The notes: a model not told the origin generated them from the letters alone. A stretch of 64,000 nt of DNA from Parapedobacter tibetensis (GCF_024643205.1 NZ_JAMKQJ010000004.1:186001-250000); one strand, 5' to 3'. Shown: positions 34,834-43,678, counted from the first letter of the stretch. Numbers and translations: made by a program.

Positions 34834-34874
34834 AAAACGCCACGGTACTGTTTAGTTACCCGTGGCGTTTTTTA
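34834..34874. terminator. Terminator between DUF6263-like gene and apt
   Basis: AAAACGCCACGG and CCGTGGCGTTTT arms around a 14-nt loop, followed by T residues on the plus strand. Located between two convergent genes and probably used from both sides. Confidence 0.85.
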
Positions 34875-34879
34875 TTTGA

Positions 34880-35407
34880 TCAATACCCCACCAACGAAAC
34901 CACGTTTGGGCTATATGACAACAACCGCTCTTTGCCATTGAGGAAATCAAGGGTGATGATAAAGGCATATCCAGCCACGCTCCCACCCAGTTTTTGGATC
35001 AATTGGCTAGTAGCAGCCACCGTACCCCCCGTAGCCAGCAGGTCGTCATGAATAAGCACCCGTGCGCCCGGCATGAAGGCATCTTCATGGATTTCAATGG
35101 TAGCACTTCCATATTCAAGCTTATATTCTTGCTGCATTGCTGAGTAAGGCAGTTTGCCTTGCTTTCGAATAGGAACGAATGGTTTGCCCAAGCGTTGGGC
35201 AAGCATTAACCCAAACAAAAAGCCCCTGCTTTCTATCCCAGCTATTACATCAAAGGAGTCGACAGCCAATCGCATAATTAAATTGGTCAATATGGCTTCG
35301 CATAGTTTTGGGTCTTTAAGAATTGGCGTGATGTCTTTGAAAACAATGCCTGGTTTAGGGAAATCGGGCACGTCCCGTATGGTGGCTTTAAGCTGCTCGT
35401 CAATCAT
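34880..35407 (-). CDS. apt: Adenine phosphoribosyltransferase
   Basis: 175 aa purine-salvage enzyme, adenine plus PRPP to AMP. Motifs: DVPDFPKPGIVFKDITP, IAGIESRGFLFG, FVPIRKQGKLP, and the PRPP loop VLIHDDLLATGGT. Full length. Its start overlaps the end of the HHH-protein gene by 8 nt, so the two are translationally coupled on the minus strand. Confidence 0.96.
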   Translation of the reverse strand: MIDEQLKATIRDVPDFPKPGIVFKDITPILKDPKLCEAILTNLIMRLAVDSFDVIAGIESRGFLFGLMLAQRLGKPFVPIRKQGKLPYSAMQQEYKLEYGSATIEIHEDAFMPGARVLIHDDLLATGGTVAATSQLIQKLGGSVAGYAFIITLDFLNGKERLLSYSPNVVSLVGY

Positions 35408-36368
35408 TCGAAATTGTTAAGTATGGTGCAATTTTACAAAAAATCTCTTCATCCACGATTACTATCCGCAATAAATCTTCAAGCGACCTATAGTGGCCAT
35501 GTTGTTGGCGATACCGAACGATGGCATTGGCCAACTTGGGGCTGATCAATGGGTGGTTTTTCAATTGATCATAATCGGCAACGTTCAAGGCCATTTTCTC
35601 CACAGAAGTCGTATCAACATACACGTATTCCTTCAACCCATCAAAACGTACAGAATCAAACCCATATACCGCCATCAATTGCGAAACATTATGGAAGCCG
35701 CCCAAGAGATCCCTGAACCGCACGATGCGTGAGGCGTATACCGGACCAATACCGGGCAATTGCTGCAATTCAAGTGAGTCGGTAGCATTTAAATCAATAA
35801 GCAATGTTTTTTGCATCATTGCTACATGAGGGGATGCAGCATATTGTCGGGTTTGCGTTTCAGGTTGACCCATAGAGTTCTCATCGTTAGCTGTCGCCTT
35901 TACCTGAATATCCTTTATGCTAATATAAGGGGCAAGGCGTGCATAATCAGCTTCATTGATGGCATAAATCTTTTTAAGGTCTTCATTTTTTCTAAACCGT
36001 CCACCTTTCGCCTCATAATTTTTGATCATCCGTATTTGCCGGTCAGAAAGCCCAAGTCGTTTCCAATCCACTATGGCCAAACCATTGGGATCGAACATAA
36101 AGTAAGTTATTTCATCAAAATGCGCCACGGGATTTGGCGAGGCAGCAATCGCCTTATCCTTATCGATGATGGATATACTATCGTTGGTAGAAGAAAGGAA
36201 ATGTTCGATATCGCGGATACGGGCGGATATATCCTCGTTTTCATTGGCATGATACACCTGAAAAAGGTAGGGCACCGACCATAACACCAATAGAAATACA
36301 CCTAGCACACAGATTCCGTTCAATTCCCTGCGGCTGAAAGCAAAATATTTCCCGAATTGTTTAAGCAT
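35400..36368 (-). CDS. Membrane-anchored helix-hairpin-helix (ComEA-like) protein
   Basis: 322 aa. An N-terminal membrane helix (LNGICVLGVFLLVLWSVPYLF) is followed by a linker and repeated HhH units: WKRLGLSDRQIRMIKNYEAKGGRF, LIDLNATDSLELQQLPGIGPVYASRIVRFRDLLGGF (the ComEA-type DNA-binding core with LPGIGP), and PLISPKLANAIVRYRQQHGHY. By family this binds DNA at the envelope; a role in uptake is not shown in Bacteroidetes. Coupled to apt downstream. Confidence 0.85.
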   Translation of the reverse strand: MLKQFGKYFAFSRRELNGICVLGVFLLVLWSVPYLFQVYHANENEDISARIRDIEHFLSSTNDSISIIDKDKAIAASPNPVAHFDEITYFMFDPNGLAIVDWKRLGLSDRQIRMIKNYEAKGGRFRKNEDLKKIYAINEADYARLAPYISIKDIQVKATANDENSMGQPETQTRQYAASPHVAMMQKTLLIDLNATDSLELQQLPGIGPVYASRIVRFRDLLGGFHNVSQLMAVYGFDSVRFDGLKEYVYVDTTSVEKMALNVADYDQLKNHPLISPKLANAIVRYRQQHGHYRSLEDLLRIVIVDEEIFCKIAPYLTISND

Positions 36369-36425
36369 ACACCATCCTCGAGGTTTTGGAGACCTAAGAT
36401 AGCAAATTTTGGTGATTTTTATTTA

Positions 36426-36462
36426 GCAAACCCAACAGTTACTTATGTTCTGTTGGGTTTGC
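36426..36462 (-). terminator. Hairpin after hpf
   Basis: GCAAACCCAACAG and CTGTTGGGTTTGC, a perfect 13-bp stem with an 11-nt loop, placed 16 nt past the stop of the hpf gene and before the HHH-protein gene on the minus strand. Confidence 0.7.
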
Positions 36463-36477
36463 CTTTTTAGGGAGCGC

Positions 36478-36825
36478 CTATGCAAAGCTCTCGCTAGTCG
36501 AAACAAGCCATTCCTTATGGTTGCTTGCCTTGGCTCGTGTCTTGGTTTTATGTTTGTTGATCTGTCTACGCAATGATTCTATAGCGAGATCTGCGGCCTC
36601 TTCGAAGGATTTTGCCTGTCCTTTGGCAAACAATTGGTTGCCCGGGATGTTGAGCTTGAATTCCATGACCTTGTTTGCCTCATCTTCTACATTTTCCAGT
36701 TTCAGGTAACACTCACCATCAATGATATGATCAAAAAATTGATCGAGTTTGTTTGCCCTCTTTTGGATGAATTTGATTAGTCTCCTGTCTGCGTCAAACC
36801 GGATAGATTGCACAGTAATGTTCAT
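36478..36825 (-). CDS. hpf: Ribosome hibernation-promoting factor (HPF/RaiA family)
   Basis: 115 aa, short form. It shows the S30AE domain: MNITVQSIRFDADRRLIKFI, KRANKLDQFFDHIIDGECYLKLE, and GNQLFAKGQAKSFEEAADLAIESLRRQI. It binds the 30S decoding region to shut down ribosomes in stationary phase. Follows the recombinase gene by 14 nt on the minus strand and lies near rpsU, a common Bacteroidetes order. Confidence 0.9.
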   Translation of the reverse strand: MNITVQSIRFDADRRLIKFIQKRANKLDQFFDHIIDGECYLKLENVEDEANKVMEFKLNIPGNQLFAKGQAKSFEEAADLAIESLRRQINKHKTKTRAKASNHKEWLVSTSESFA

Positions 36826-36839
36826 GTTTCCTCCTTTTT

Positions 36840-37724
36840 TTAAGCCTTTGGATGGGCTTGTTTATAAATCGATTTAAGCCGTTCGACCGAATTATGTGTA
36901 TAAACTTGCGTAGCTGCCAGTCCTGCGTGCCCCAATAGCTCCTTAATCGCATTCAAGTCTGCCCCATTGTCGAGCAAGGCTGTGGCAAATGTGTGCCGCA
37001 ATACATGTGGGCTTTTCTTTTGTTGTGAAGATATTGCACTTAGGTAATGGTTTACTATATTATATATCAATCTAGGATACGCATCTTTTCCTTCTTTAGT
37101 AACGATTAAACGTGGGCAATTGTTGTCGAAACACTGTGCTTTTTTCTCATTTATGTAATGTTGAAGCAATATAGCCAACGTTTGATTCAAGGGAACAAGC
37201 CTTTCCTTCTTCCGTTTACCAAATATAAGGATATTCCCATTGTAAAAATCGATATGTTCATCATGAATTTGTAATAACTCAGACAGCCGTATGCCTGTGC
37301 CAAACAGTAGTTCCATAACGGTCTTGTCCCTAAGCCCTTCGAATGTACTCGAGAATACATCTTCCGTGTCTAACAATGATGACAATTTTTCCTTATCGAC
37401 AATCACAGGGAGTTTCTTGGGAGTCTTCAGTGCTTTTACTAGCGAAAATGGGCTTTGTGTAACCGTACCCTCGCGCATTAGGAATTTATAATAGGTACGA
37501 AGGGCCGATAGACTTCTGTTGATGCTTGTTGGACTTTGACCGAGTTCGAGCAATCCGGCCAGGTAAGTTCGTGCATAACGGTGGGTAACCGAACCTACAT
37601 CGATATCCTGTTCAGCCAGATATCCGATGTATCGCTGCACCTCATGGAGATATGCCGCAAGCGTGTGCTCGGAATAGCGCTTCTCATATTTCAGGAAATT
37701 AATAAAACGGTCTATAAGCATCAA
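36840..37724 (-). CDS. Tyrosine recombinase XerC/XerD-like
   Basis: 294 aa. N-terminal SAM-like core-binding domain (FINFLKYEKRYSEHTLAAY) and C-terminal catalytic domain with all active-site residues: R in LLFGTGIRLSELL, K in GKRKKERLVPL, HxxR in HVLRHTFAT, H in LLGHAGL and Tyr in TQVYTHNS. Conserved location next to hpf and rpsU favours the chromosomal dimer-resolution enzyme rather than an element integrase. Which of XerC or XerD cannot be fixed. Confidence 0.9.
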   Translation of the reverse strand: MMLIDRFINFLKYEKRYSEHTLAAYLHEVQRYIGYLAEQDIDVGSVTHRYARTYLAGLLELGQSPTSINRSLSALRTYYKFLMREGTVTQSPFSLVKALKTPKKLPVIVDKEKLSSLLDTEDVFSSTFEGLRDKTVMELLFGTGIRLSELLQIHDEHIDFYNGNILIFGKRKKERLVPLNQTLAILLQHYINEKKAQCFDNNCPRLIVTKEGKDAYPRLIYNIVNHYLSAISSQQKKSPHVLRHTFATALLDNGADLNAIKELLGHAGLAATQVYTHNSVERLKSIYKQAHPKA

Positions 37725-37807
37725 AAACTCCCCCCATATTCAACACGATGAATATAGGGATAGTTTTCTGATATTGCAAATAAATTGCTTGTCCACGACC
37801 AAAAAAG

Positions 37808-37861
37808 ATAACCTGCCTTTATATGCTGTTTAGTGTAAACTTGCATATAAAGACAGGTTAT
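37808..37861 (-). terminator. Terminator of rpsU
   Basis: 19-bp stem with one mismatch (arms 37808-37826 and 37843-37861) read on the minus strand after the rpsU stop, followed by CTTTTTT. Strong intrinsic terminator. Confidence 0.85.
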
Positions 37862-37884
37862 CGTAGTTTGTATGGATAAAGTCC

Positions 37885-38076
37885 TTAAATCGTATCTTGG
37901 TTAAGGCCTTGTTTGTAAATTGCCTTTTTGATTTGCGTACGGCGGGTAACGGATTTCTTCTCATAAGCCTGACGTGAGCGAAGTTCCCTCAACACACCGG
38001 TTTTCTCGAATTTCTTCTTGAAACGCTTAAGCGCCCTGTCTAATGACTCTCCATCTTTTACATTAACTATAATCAT
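37885..38076 (-). CDS. rpsU: 30S ribosomal protein S21
   Basis: 63 aa. MIIVNVKDGESLDRALKRFK and KKFEKTGVLRELRSRQAYEK, followed by a basic tail, is the standard S21 sequence of the small subunit. It is a single-gene unit with its own terminator; upstream spacing of 77 nt to the HAD gene leaves room for a promoter. Confidence 0.97.
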   Translation of the reverse strand: MIIVNVKDGESLDRALKRFKKKFEKTGVLRELRSRQAYEKKSVTRRTQIKKAIYKQGLNQDTI

Positions 38077-38153
38077 ATCGTGTAATACCTCCTTTCGTAC
38101 ATTTTTATGGAATGCAAAGGTAATACTTTATTCCGTATTATTAAAAACTCTTT

Positions 38154-38786
38154 TTATTTAACGCCAATGCGGTTCAGTAACGCAGGAAGTGTATCACCAG
38201 GCTCAAGCAGTTGGGCCTGTAACCCTATCTTTTTAGCTGAGGCAATATGCTGTGGACTATCGTCGATGAAGACCGTTTGCTGGGGATCTAACCCATGGGT
38301 GTCCAGCACGAACCTGAAAATCTCGGGATCGGGTTTCCTCATGCCCATCAAATGTGAATAGTAGTCCTTTTCGAAGAAATCCGAATTGCCCTCCAAATCG
38401 TGCTCACGCTTCAAATACTCCGTGATCCATTGATAATGGATTTCGTTGTTGTTGCTGAGTAGGAATGTCCGATAACGATCCCTAAGCTGGCGTAGCAATT
38501 GGTGGTACCCATCTGGCACGCCCACCAACAAGGTATTCCATGCGTGGTCGATTTCCTCCCCCTTCAACGTGGGTTTACCTGTAGTGCGCCTTATCTCCTC
38601 ATGGAATCCGGTTACCGTAAGTTCTCCCTTGTCAAACGCATCGAATAAAGGACTTTGACCCGAATGCGAGAAGAACGTTTCCGCATCCTTGAGGCCCAAA
38701 TTCATAAATGCTTGTCGCAGACGTGCAAAGTCCAAGGAGAAGATCACGTTGCCATAGTCGAAGATAATGTTTTTGATATTTTGCAT
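38154..38786 (-). CDS. HAD-superfamily hydrolase (HAD-IA)
   Basis: About 210 aa from ATG 38786 (MQNIKNIIFDYGNVIF); ATG 38798 adds four residues. Motif I is FDYGNV, where the second Asp of DxD is replaced by Gly-Asn as in YihX-type haloacid phosphatases; motif II is LLSNNNE, motif III K in GMRKPDPEIF, motif IV FIDDSPQH. Likely a sugar- or nucleotide-phosphate phosphatase; substrate not deducible. Adjacent to the tRNA used by the island. Confidence 0.88.
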   Translation of the reverse strand: MQNIKNIIFDYGNVIFSLDFARLRQAFMNLGLKDAETFFSHSGQSPLFDAFDKGELTVTGFHEEIRRTTGKPTLKGEEIDHAWNTLLVGVPDGYHQLLRQLRDRYRTFLLSNNNEIHYQWITEYLKREHDLEGNSDFFEKDYYSHLMGMRKPDPEIFRFVLDTHGLDPQQTVFIDDSPQHIASAKKIGLQAQLLEPGDTLPALLNRIGVK

Positions 38787-38847
38787 AAAAATTTCCAAAT
38801 GTGGCTACAAATATGTAAAATTGCACCCGCAAATCAATAGAATTGCC

Positions 38848-38921
38848 GCGCCTATAGCTCAGTTGGTTAGAGTAGAAGACTCATAATCTTTTGGTCCCTG
38901 GTTCGAGCCCAGGTGGGCGCA
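38848..38921 (+). tRNA. tRNA with CAT anticodon (tRNA-Met; Ile2 not excluded)
   Basis: 74 nt. Acceptor GCGCCTA/TGGGCGC with A discriminator, no encoded CCA. Anticodon stem GAAGA/TCTTT, loop CTCATAA, anticodon CAT. T-arm CCTGG-TTCGAGC-CCAGG. A lysidine-modified Ile2 tRNA has the same loop and cannot be excluded. Its 3' 49 nt (plus one base) form the left attachment repeat of the island. Confidence 0.9.
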
Positions 38922-38922
38922 C
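38873..38922 (+). repeat. Left attachment repeat (attL) within the tRNA gene
   Basis: From TAGAAGACTCATAATC in the anticodon arm to GGGCGCAC at the tRNA end. Identical to 57945-57994 except one base in the 5' side of the T stem (C here, T at the right end). Confidence 0.88.
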
Positions 38923-38925
38923 TAT

Positions 38926-38964
38926 AAAACCGTCTTACAAAGAAATTTGGAGGCGGTTTTTTTG
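38926..38964 (+). terminator. Terminator behind the tRNA, inside the island
   Basis: AAAACCG and CGGTTTTTTT arms with a weak inner stem and a T run. It lies just past the attachment core, so it came with the island. Confidence 0.6.
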
Positions 38965-39051
38965 TTTTCTGATGCTGATTACCGTCAGCAACCATGCTTT
39001 GAGGAAGCCCCTTTAAAGCAGGTTTTACATAATTTTTTGTTAAACTTTACG

Positions 39052-39077
39052 CAAAACCGTAACAAATACGTAACGGA
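39052..39077 (+). repeat. Subterminal 26-bp direct repeat, left copy
   Basis: Contains ACCGTAACAAATACGTAAC; identical over 26 bp and in the same orientation at 57832-57857. It contains CGTAAC twice and an imperfect CCGT/ACGG dyad, and lies 26 nt before the integrase start, so it may be an integrase arm site that also controls the gene. Confidence 0.8.
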
Positions 39078-39103
39078 AATTTTTGCGTGCTAAAAAGAAA
39101 ATT

Positions 39104-40405
39104 ATGGCAACCGTAAGCGCGAAGGTTTATGAACACCACAAGAAAGCAGATGGCACCTATAACGTAAAAATCTGTGTCCATCACAAAGATCAAAGAAAAT
39201 TTATTGACACCAATCACTACGTAGTCAAGAAGCAATTATCTGCAAAACTAAAGATTAAGGACAATTTTTTAAACGACCTGATCGATGACCAGCTGAAAGG
39301 GTACCGCAAAATTATTAGTGAACTTGGCGAAAAGCTCAACTTCTTTAAGGCAGAATCTCTAAGGGATTATCTGCGGGATAAAGATGCTGATGTAGATTTT
39401 ATCAAGTTCTGTCAGCTGCACATTGAGCAGCTGAAAAAGGAAAACCGCACAGGAACAGCGGGTACCCATCGTACTGTACGAAACAGTCTGATCGATTATT
39501 TCAAACGGGACTCTGTATCTATTACTGAGATCAATTCAAATATGCTAGTCTCCTATGAAAGATTTCTAAGAAGCAGGCGTACCATGACCCGTATAGTTAC
39601 CGGGGACGGTCAAACAAAAGAGAGGACAATAGACGGCCTTTCCGATAGCGGCCTCCATAATCACATGCGTGACCTACGTACGTTATTCAATGCTGCTTGT
39701 AATATGTATAATAATGAAGACTTGGGCATCTACAGGATCAAGCATTATCCGTTTAAAAAGTACAAAGTCGGTTCTGCCCCTCTTACCAGAAAAAGAAACA
39801 ATAGTTTGGAGGAAGTCAGGGCGATAAGGGATTGCGTAACCAAAGCTGGCAGCCGGGCGGAATTGGCAAAAGAAATTTATATGTTATCGTTCTATTTATG
39901 CGGGATGAATGCAGTAGACTTCTTTCATTTAACAAGAAAAGATATTAAGAATGGACGAATCGACTATAATAGAGCCAAAACACAAGGCCGGAGAAAGGAC
40001 AACGCATTTATCAGTATCAAAGTTATTGAAGAAGCCAGGCCATTATTAGAAAAGTACATTGAAAAGCTACCTGTACGTTATTCAACATACGGTGTTTTGG
40101 ATACGGCGCTAAGCCAGGGGATGAAACAACTGCGTAAACTCACGGGTATTCCCGGATCAACTATTTATTGGGCGAGACACACCTTTGCAACCGTGGCACG
40201 CAATGCATGCCGAATAAGTAAAGATGATGTTGCTTTGGCGCTGAATCATGTGGACGATGAACACCGCACAACAGACATTTATATTGAAAAAGATTGGAGT
40301 ATCGTTGATGAGGTACAAATTAAAGTCATCAGCCTATTGAGAAGGTTAGATATAAAAATAGCGGCGAAACAAAAGAAAGAAGCATCATTAAAGAATGTTG
40401 CATAA
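39104..40405 (+). CDS. Tyrosine integrase of the island (Bacteroidetes type)
   Basis: 433 aa from ATG 39104 (MATVSAKVYEHHKK); a TTG at 39083 would overlap less well. N-terminal arm-binding domain, SAM-like core-binding domain around residues 100-200, and catalytic domain: K in KTQGRRKDN, R in YWARHTFAT, H in ALNHVDD and Tyr in TTDIYIEKDW. The usual first catalytic Arg is replaced (LCGMNAVDFFHL), as reported for IntDOT-like integrases. Its position beside the tRNA is typical for a site-specific integrase acting on it. Confidence 0.93.
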   Translation: MATVSAKVYEHHKKADGTYNVKICVHHKDQRKFIDTNHYVVKKQLSAKLKIKDNFLNDLIDDQLKGYRKIISELGEKLNFFKAESLRDYLRDKDADVDFIKFCQLHIEQLKKENRTGTAGTHRTVRNSLIDYFKRDSVSITEINSNMLVSYERFLRSRRTMTRIVTGDGQTKERTIDGLSDSGLHNHMRDLRTLFNAACNMYNNEDLGIYRIKHYPFKKYKVGSAPLTRKRNNSLEEVRAIRDCVTKAGSRAELAKEIYMLSFYLCGMNAVDFFHLTRKDIKNGRIDYNRAKTQGRRKDNAFISIKVIEEARPLLEKYIEKLPVRYSTYGVLDTALSQGMKQLRKLTGIPGSTIYWARHTFATVARNACRISKDDVALALNHVDDEHRTTDIYIEKDWSIVDEVQIKVISLLRRLDIKIAAKQKKEASLKNVA

Positions 40406-40478
40406 AATTGGCACCCTGCATGGTTTAGTTATTGGACCGTGCAGGTTTATATTAATTGAAATCTTAGATTTGAATATC

Positions 40479-40625
40479 ATGAAAAACCTAATTCTATTTT
40501 TTGTGACTTGTACTATTGCTACTGGAGCATTTTTGGCTGGCACAACTATGGACAATCCACTGCCAGCCTTCATTGTTGCATTTGTAGTATGGATGTTGTT
40601 TCTTTATCGAGTTTCAAAAAGATAA
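40479..40625 (+). CDS. Small membrane protein
   Basis: 48 aa from ATG 40479 (MKNLILFFVTCTIATGAFLA), two hydrophobic segments, ending VSKR. The frame is open from 40395 but the first 28 residues look untranslated. Not recognised. It lies 73 nt behind the integrase on the same strand. Confidence 0.45.
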   Translation: MKNLILFFVTCTIATGAFLAGTTMDNPLPAFIVAFVVWMLFLYRVSKR

Positions 40626-40689
40626 AGAAAATCTATTAACAAAATTATACTGTGGTCAGCCACGACCGCAATATACATCGACCGGATAT

Positions 40690-40920
40690 TGATGACATCA
40701 CCTCATCCCACATTTTTAACAGTAGTGTCGTGGACGTAGATGCCTTTCCAAACACAGGCTAAACCGTAACCTCTTTGCATACCAAGGGTAAAAAGGTGAT
40801 CGCTTATGTATCACTAGGTATGTTTGAAAGTGACAGCACCGATGGTGAGCCCCTAACCGAAGAGGTAATTGGTAAAAGTATGATAAATAACCGAAGACAA
40901 AATACCTAGATATCAGGCAC
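40690..40920 (+). pseudogene. Relic of a glycoside hydrolase family 114-like gene
   Basis: One frame reads SVVDVDAFPNTG-stop-TVTSLHTKGKKVIAYVSLGMFE, then LTEEVIGKSM and a stop. The pattern D.D.f.....v..LH.KGKKVI.YvS.G.fE is that of GH114 endo-galactosaminidase-like proteins. At least two in-frame stops and loss of both ends show decay. Confidence 0.5.
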
Positions 40921-40934
40921 CAACACACCTAAAC

Positions 40935-41170
40935 TATGGCTGAACTCAGCAAGGTTGGCAAGTGGGTGGTGGCCTATATCAAAATGAATAAGACGTTTTT
41001 TTCAACGAATACACCAAGGTGACGACGTAAAATACTATTTCACGATGAATAATGTCTAGAAGCGCAAAACTCGGCTTTACCGCGATACTTAAAAAGGCTT
41101 GGACAAATCACCCTATAATGTCAATGGTCAGTGGATGTTACAGTTGTTTAATCCCAACAAGGCCCCTTAA
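40935..41170 (+). pseudogene. Relic of an unidentified protein gene
   Basis: Fragments MAELSKVGKWVVAYIKMNKT and, after a frame shift, DDVKYYFTMNNV-stop-KRKTRLYRDT-stop-KGLDKSPYNVNGQWML ending in LFNPNKAP and TAA 41168. Clear protein-like composition with interrupting stops; family not recognised. The remaining stretch up to 41301 has no gene. Confidence 0.45.
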
Positions 41171-41301
41171 TGACCTGCTTTTATTCTTTCTGGGTTAGGA
41201 AATGAACCAGTTTGTCGCGATAAAACACAAAACTGGATCATCGCGAGGTGAGGACACCTAACTATGTTTGTATCGCAATTAAACGCATAAATTTTATAAA
41301 A

Positions 41302-41535
41302 ATGGCAAAATCAATTTTCTATCACGCCGGTTGCCCGGTATGTGTAAGTGCTGAAAAAGACATTATCAGTCTGATCGGTGAATCAAATGTTGAAGTGGTA
41401 AACATTGGCGAAGACAGAAGTCGTGTCGACGAAGCGGAAAAAGCAGGCATTCAATCAGTACCTGCCTTAGTAACGCCTAATGGCAATGTACTGCACATTA
41501 ACTTTGGTGCCTCATTAACGGATGTAAAAGGCTAA
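41302..41535 (+). CDS. Thioredoxin/glutaredoxin-like protein
   Basis: 77 aa from ATG 41302 (MAKSIFYHAGCPVCVSAEKD); the in-frame ATG-like start at 41248 is rejected as it adds non-family residues. CxxC redox motif at CPVC on the first helix, and the cis-Pro loop GIQSVPALV. Small single-domain redox protein; partner unknown. It faces the MocR regulator gene. Confidence 0.82.
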   Translation: MAKSIFYHAGCPVCVSAEKDIISLIGESNVEVVNIGEDRSRVDEAEKAGIQSVPALVTPNGNVLHINFGASLTDVKG

Positions 41536-41655
41536 ATCTATCTGGCATGAAATGATAAACGGCGTGCATTTTAGCCGGCTCATAGAGAGGCGATTTATTA
41601 TCGCTGCGTTGAAGGCGGACTGTGTCGATCTATTCCTATTGATGCAGTCCACTTG

Positions 41656-43068
41656 CTATAAGAGCTTCGCGATCTTTTTTAATCCCTCTTCCAGCTGCTC
41701 TTCAGATAATGAGGCGTAGCCGAGGCGCAGGCCATTGACGGGAATACCGTAGCTGAAACTCTCCGGCGGCATGATCTGCACGCCTTTTTCCAACAGATTT
41801 TTGTGTAAGCTAATCATATCGATCTTTTCTTTAGGCTGCAACCAAAAGGCCAGCCCGCCATCCGGTTTGTGAAAATCCACCTTCTCGCCGAGATGTTCCT
41901 TGATCATTTTATCGAACACATCACGTTTGCTTTTATATAGCAGTGTTGCCCGGCGCAAATGCCGTTTGATATGGCCGTCGTTGATCAATTGCAAAACCGC
42001 CTGTTCCATCATGTTATCTCCCTGCGTGTCGATGATCCGCCGCAATTTCCCTACTCTTTGGATCAATTCTTTGGAACTGGCCAGATAACCTATTCGTAAA
42101 GCCGGCGCCACGATCTTACTCATGGTGCCGATATATACAAAATGCTTTACGTTTTCAAAGCTGCTAATGGGTAGTATCGGGCGCTGCCCGAAGTGGAACT
42201 CGTTATCATAATCATCTTCAATAATGGTAAAGCTGTACTGATTGGATAGCGCGATCAGTTCCAGGCGACGGGTCAGGCTCAAAGTAACTGTGGTCGGGAA
42301 TTGGTGATGCGGGGTAATGTATATGGCTTTGATGGGTTTACCTTTTTGCAGGTAAGCCTTGAGGTCGTCCACAACAATACCGTTGCTATCAACATTTATC
42401 GGCAACAGCGTTGCGCCGGCATGCTCAAATGCCATCCAGGCAGGCTTATAGCCGGGGTTTTCAACAACTACAACATCACCTTGCTGTAATATACAATGCG
42501 CCGTCAGGTACATGGCCATCTGGCTGCCGCGGGTCACAAATATCTCCTCTACGGTAAGGCGCATGCCCCGTTTATAGTTGAGCATCCGTATGATGGCACT
42601 CCTGAAATCAAGGTCACCTGCGCTCTCAGTATACCCCATCATCTGCCAACGGCCTTTACGGTTAAATATCTGGCGGTAAGCTCTGGCCAGTTCAGGTATT
42701 GGCGCGATCCGGGTATCCGGTACGCCGTCATTAAAAATAATCTCAGGAACAATGTTCGCAGGCAGTTCTAACGGTAACGGGATCTCTGGTTTAGCCGCTC
42801 TGAATTCCGGTACGCGCTCTGCGACGAATGTACCTTTCCGTTCTTTGGAGATCAGCCAGCCCTCTGCCAGCAGTACATCCAAAGCCTCGATTACCGTATT
42901 GCGGTTCAACTTCAGCTGGGTAGCCAGTTGCCGGCTGCCGGGTAAGGGCGAGCCACATTGCAACTTCCCGGTTTTGATCGCGCTGATAATTGAATCTGCT
43001 ATCTGGATATATACTGCTCTTTCGCAGTTCACACTAATGTCGATTTGAAGATCCCAAGGTCTTAACAT
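41656..43068 (-). CDS. MocR/PdxR-type regulator (GntR HTH plus aminotransferase domain)
   Basis: 470 aa. Residues 1-85: GntR winged helix (YIQIADSIISAIKTGKLQCGSPLPGSRQLATQLKLNRNTV). Residues ~120-470: class I aminotransferase fold; GTMSKIVAPALRIGY holds the PLP lysine, and IIEDDYDNEFHF the pyridine-nitrogen Asp. Such proteins use PLP or a PLP adduct as effector and usually regulate a divergent gene; here cupin and aldolase genes start on the other side of a 100-nt interval. More GC-rich than the AT-rich part of the island. Confidence 0.9.
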   Translation of the reverse strand: MLRPWDLQIDISVNCERAVYIQIADSIISAIKTGKLQCGSPLPGSRQLATQLKLNRNTVIEALDVLLAEGWLISKERKGTFVAERVPEFRAAKPEIPLPLELPANIVPEIIFNDGVPDTRIAPIPELARAYRQIFNRKGRWQMMGYTESAGDLDFRSAIIRMLNYKRGMRLTVEEIFVTRGSQMAMYLTAHCILQQGDVVVVENPGYKPAWMAFEHAGATLLPINVDSNGIVVDDLKAYLQKGKPIKAIYITPHHQFPTTVTLSLTRRLELIALSNQYSFTIIEDDYDNEFHFGQRPILPISSFENVKHFVYIGTMSKIVAPALRIGYLASSKELIQRVGKLRRIIDTQGDNMMEQAVLQLINDGHIKRHLRRATLLYKSKRDVFDKMIKEHLGEKVDFHKPDGGLAFWLQPKEKIDMISLHKNLLEKGVQIMPPESFSYGIPVNGLRLGYASLSEEQLEEGLKKIAKLL

Positions 43069-43072
43069 AACT

Positions 43073-43114
43073 GGACTACCCTATATTATAAATTCTGTAC
43101 TACTATAATAGTCC
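43073..43114. promoter_or_regulatory. Possible MocR operator in the divergent interval
   Basis: GGACTA at 43073-43078 and TAGTCC at 43109-43114 form an inverted pair in an AT-rich interval between the MocR and cupin genes; GTACTACTATAATAGTCC at the cupin side is locally dyad-like. Divergent MocR promoters commonly carry such sites. Position-based proposal only. Confidence 0.4.
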
Positions 43115-43168
43115 AAATATATATGATTTTTGTAATGCAATAGTGCAACAACATTTAATTTTTTAAAG

Positions 43169-43678
43169 ATGTCAAAGTCGAAATTCGATGCTGCCGAGAC
43201 CGTGTTCAAAACAGCGATCCATGACGAACAAAAACAATTCAGTTCAAATGATTTTCATAAAACTTTTGCAAGGCCGGTGTTTGTAAAACCTCCGTACCTG
43301 GTTCACCGTAATGTAGAAAATGCTGGTGAGCATACTCAGTTCTCTACAGAGCGTAAACACCCAGTGTTTTTTGTAGACCTGCCAAGTAAAAACGTAAGCA
43401 TGACGATTGGTGGTTTGCTTCCAGGTCAGCTAACAAACAAACACCGTCACACCTATGAAACCGTACTGTATGTGCTGGAAGGAAATGGCTATACGGAAAT
43501 AGAAGGAGATAAGGTAGCATGGCAAAAAGGCGACGCGGTATATATCCCGTCGTGGGCATGGCACAAGCATAAGAACCTGAGCGATACTGAATCGGCCAAA
43601 TACATCGCTTGCGAGAACGCGCCACAGCTGCAAAATCTAGGTGTTGCGCTTCGTGAAGAAGAAGGCAGGGACCTTTAA
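43169..43678 (+). CDS. Cupin-domain protein
   Basis: 169 aa. Single cupin barrel: motif 1 as KHRHTYETVLYVLEGNGYTEIEG, with His-x-His and Glu as metal ligands, and motif 2 as GDAVYIPSWAWHKHKN with the second His. It resembles the small cupins of ring-cleaving and sugar-modifying pathways, but the substrate is not clear. It starts a two-gene unit with the aldolase gene 58 nt downstream, opposite the MocR regulator. Confidence 0.8.
   Translation: MSKSKFDAAETVFKTAIHDEQKQFSSNDFHKTFARPVFVKPPYLVHRNVENAGEHTQFSTERKHPVFFVDLPSKNVSMTIGGLLPGQLTNKHRHTYETVLYVLEGNGYTEIEGDKVAWQKGDAVYIPSWAWHKHKNLSDTESAKYIACENAPQLQNLGVALREEEGRDL

Noticed and set aside
36840..37724. XerC-like recombinase as integrase of a second element
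   Set aside because: Its neighbours (hpf, rpsU) are core genes, its active site is canonical, and no attachment repeats flank it.
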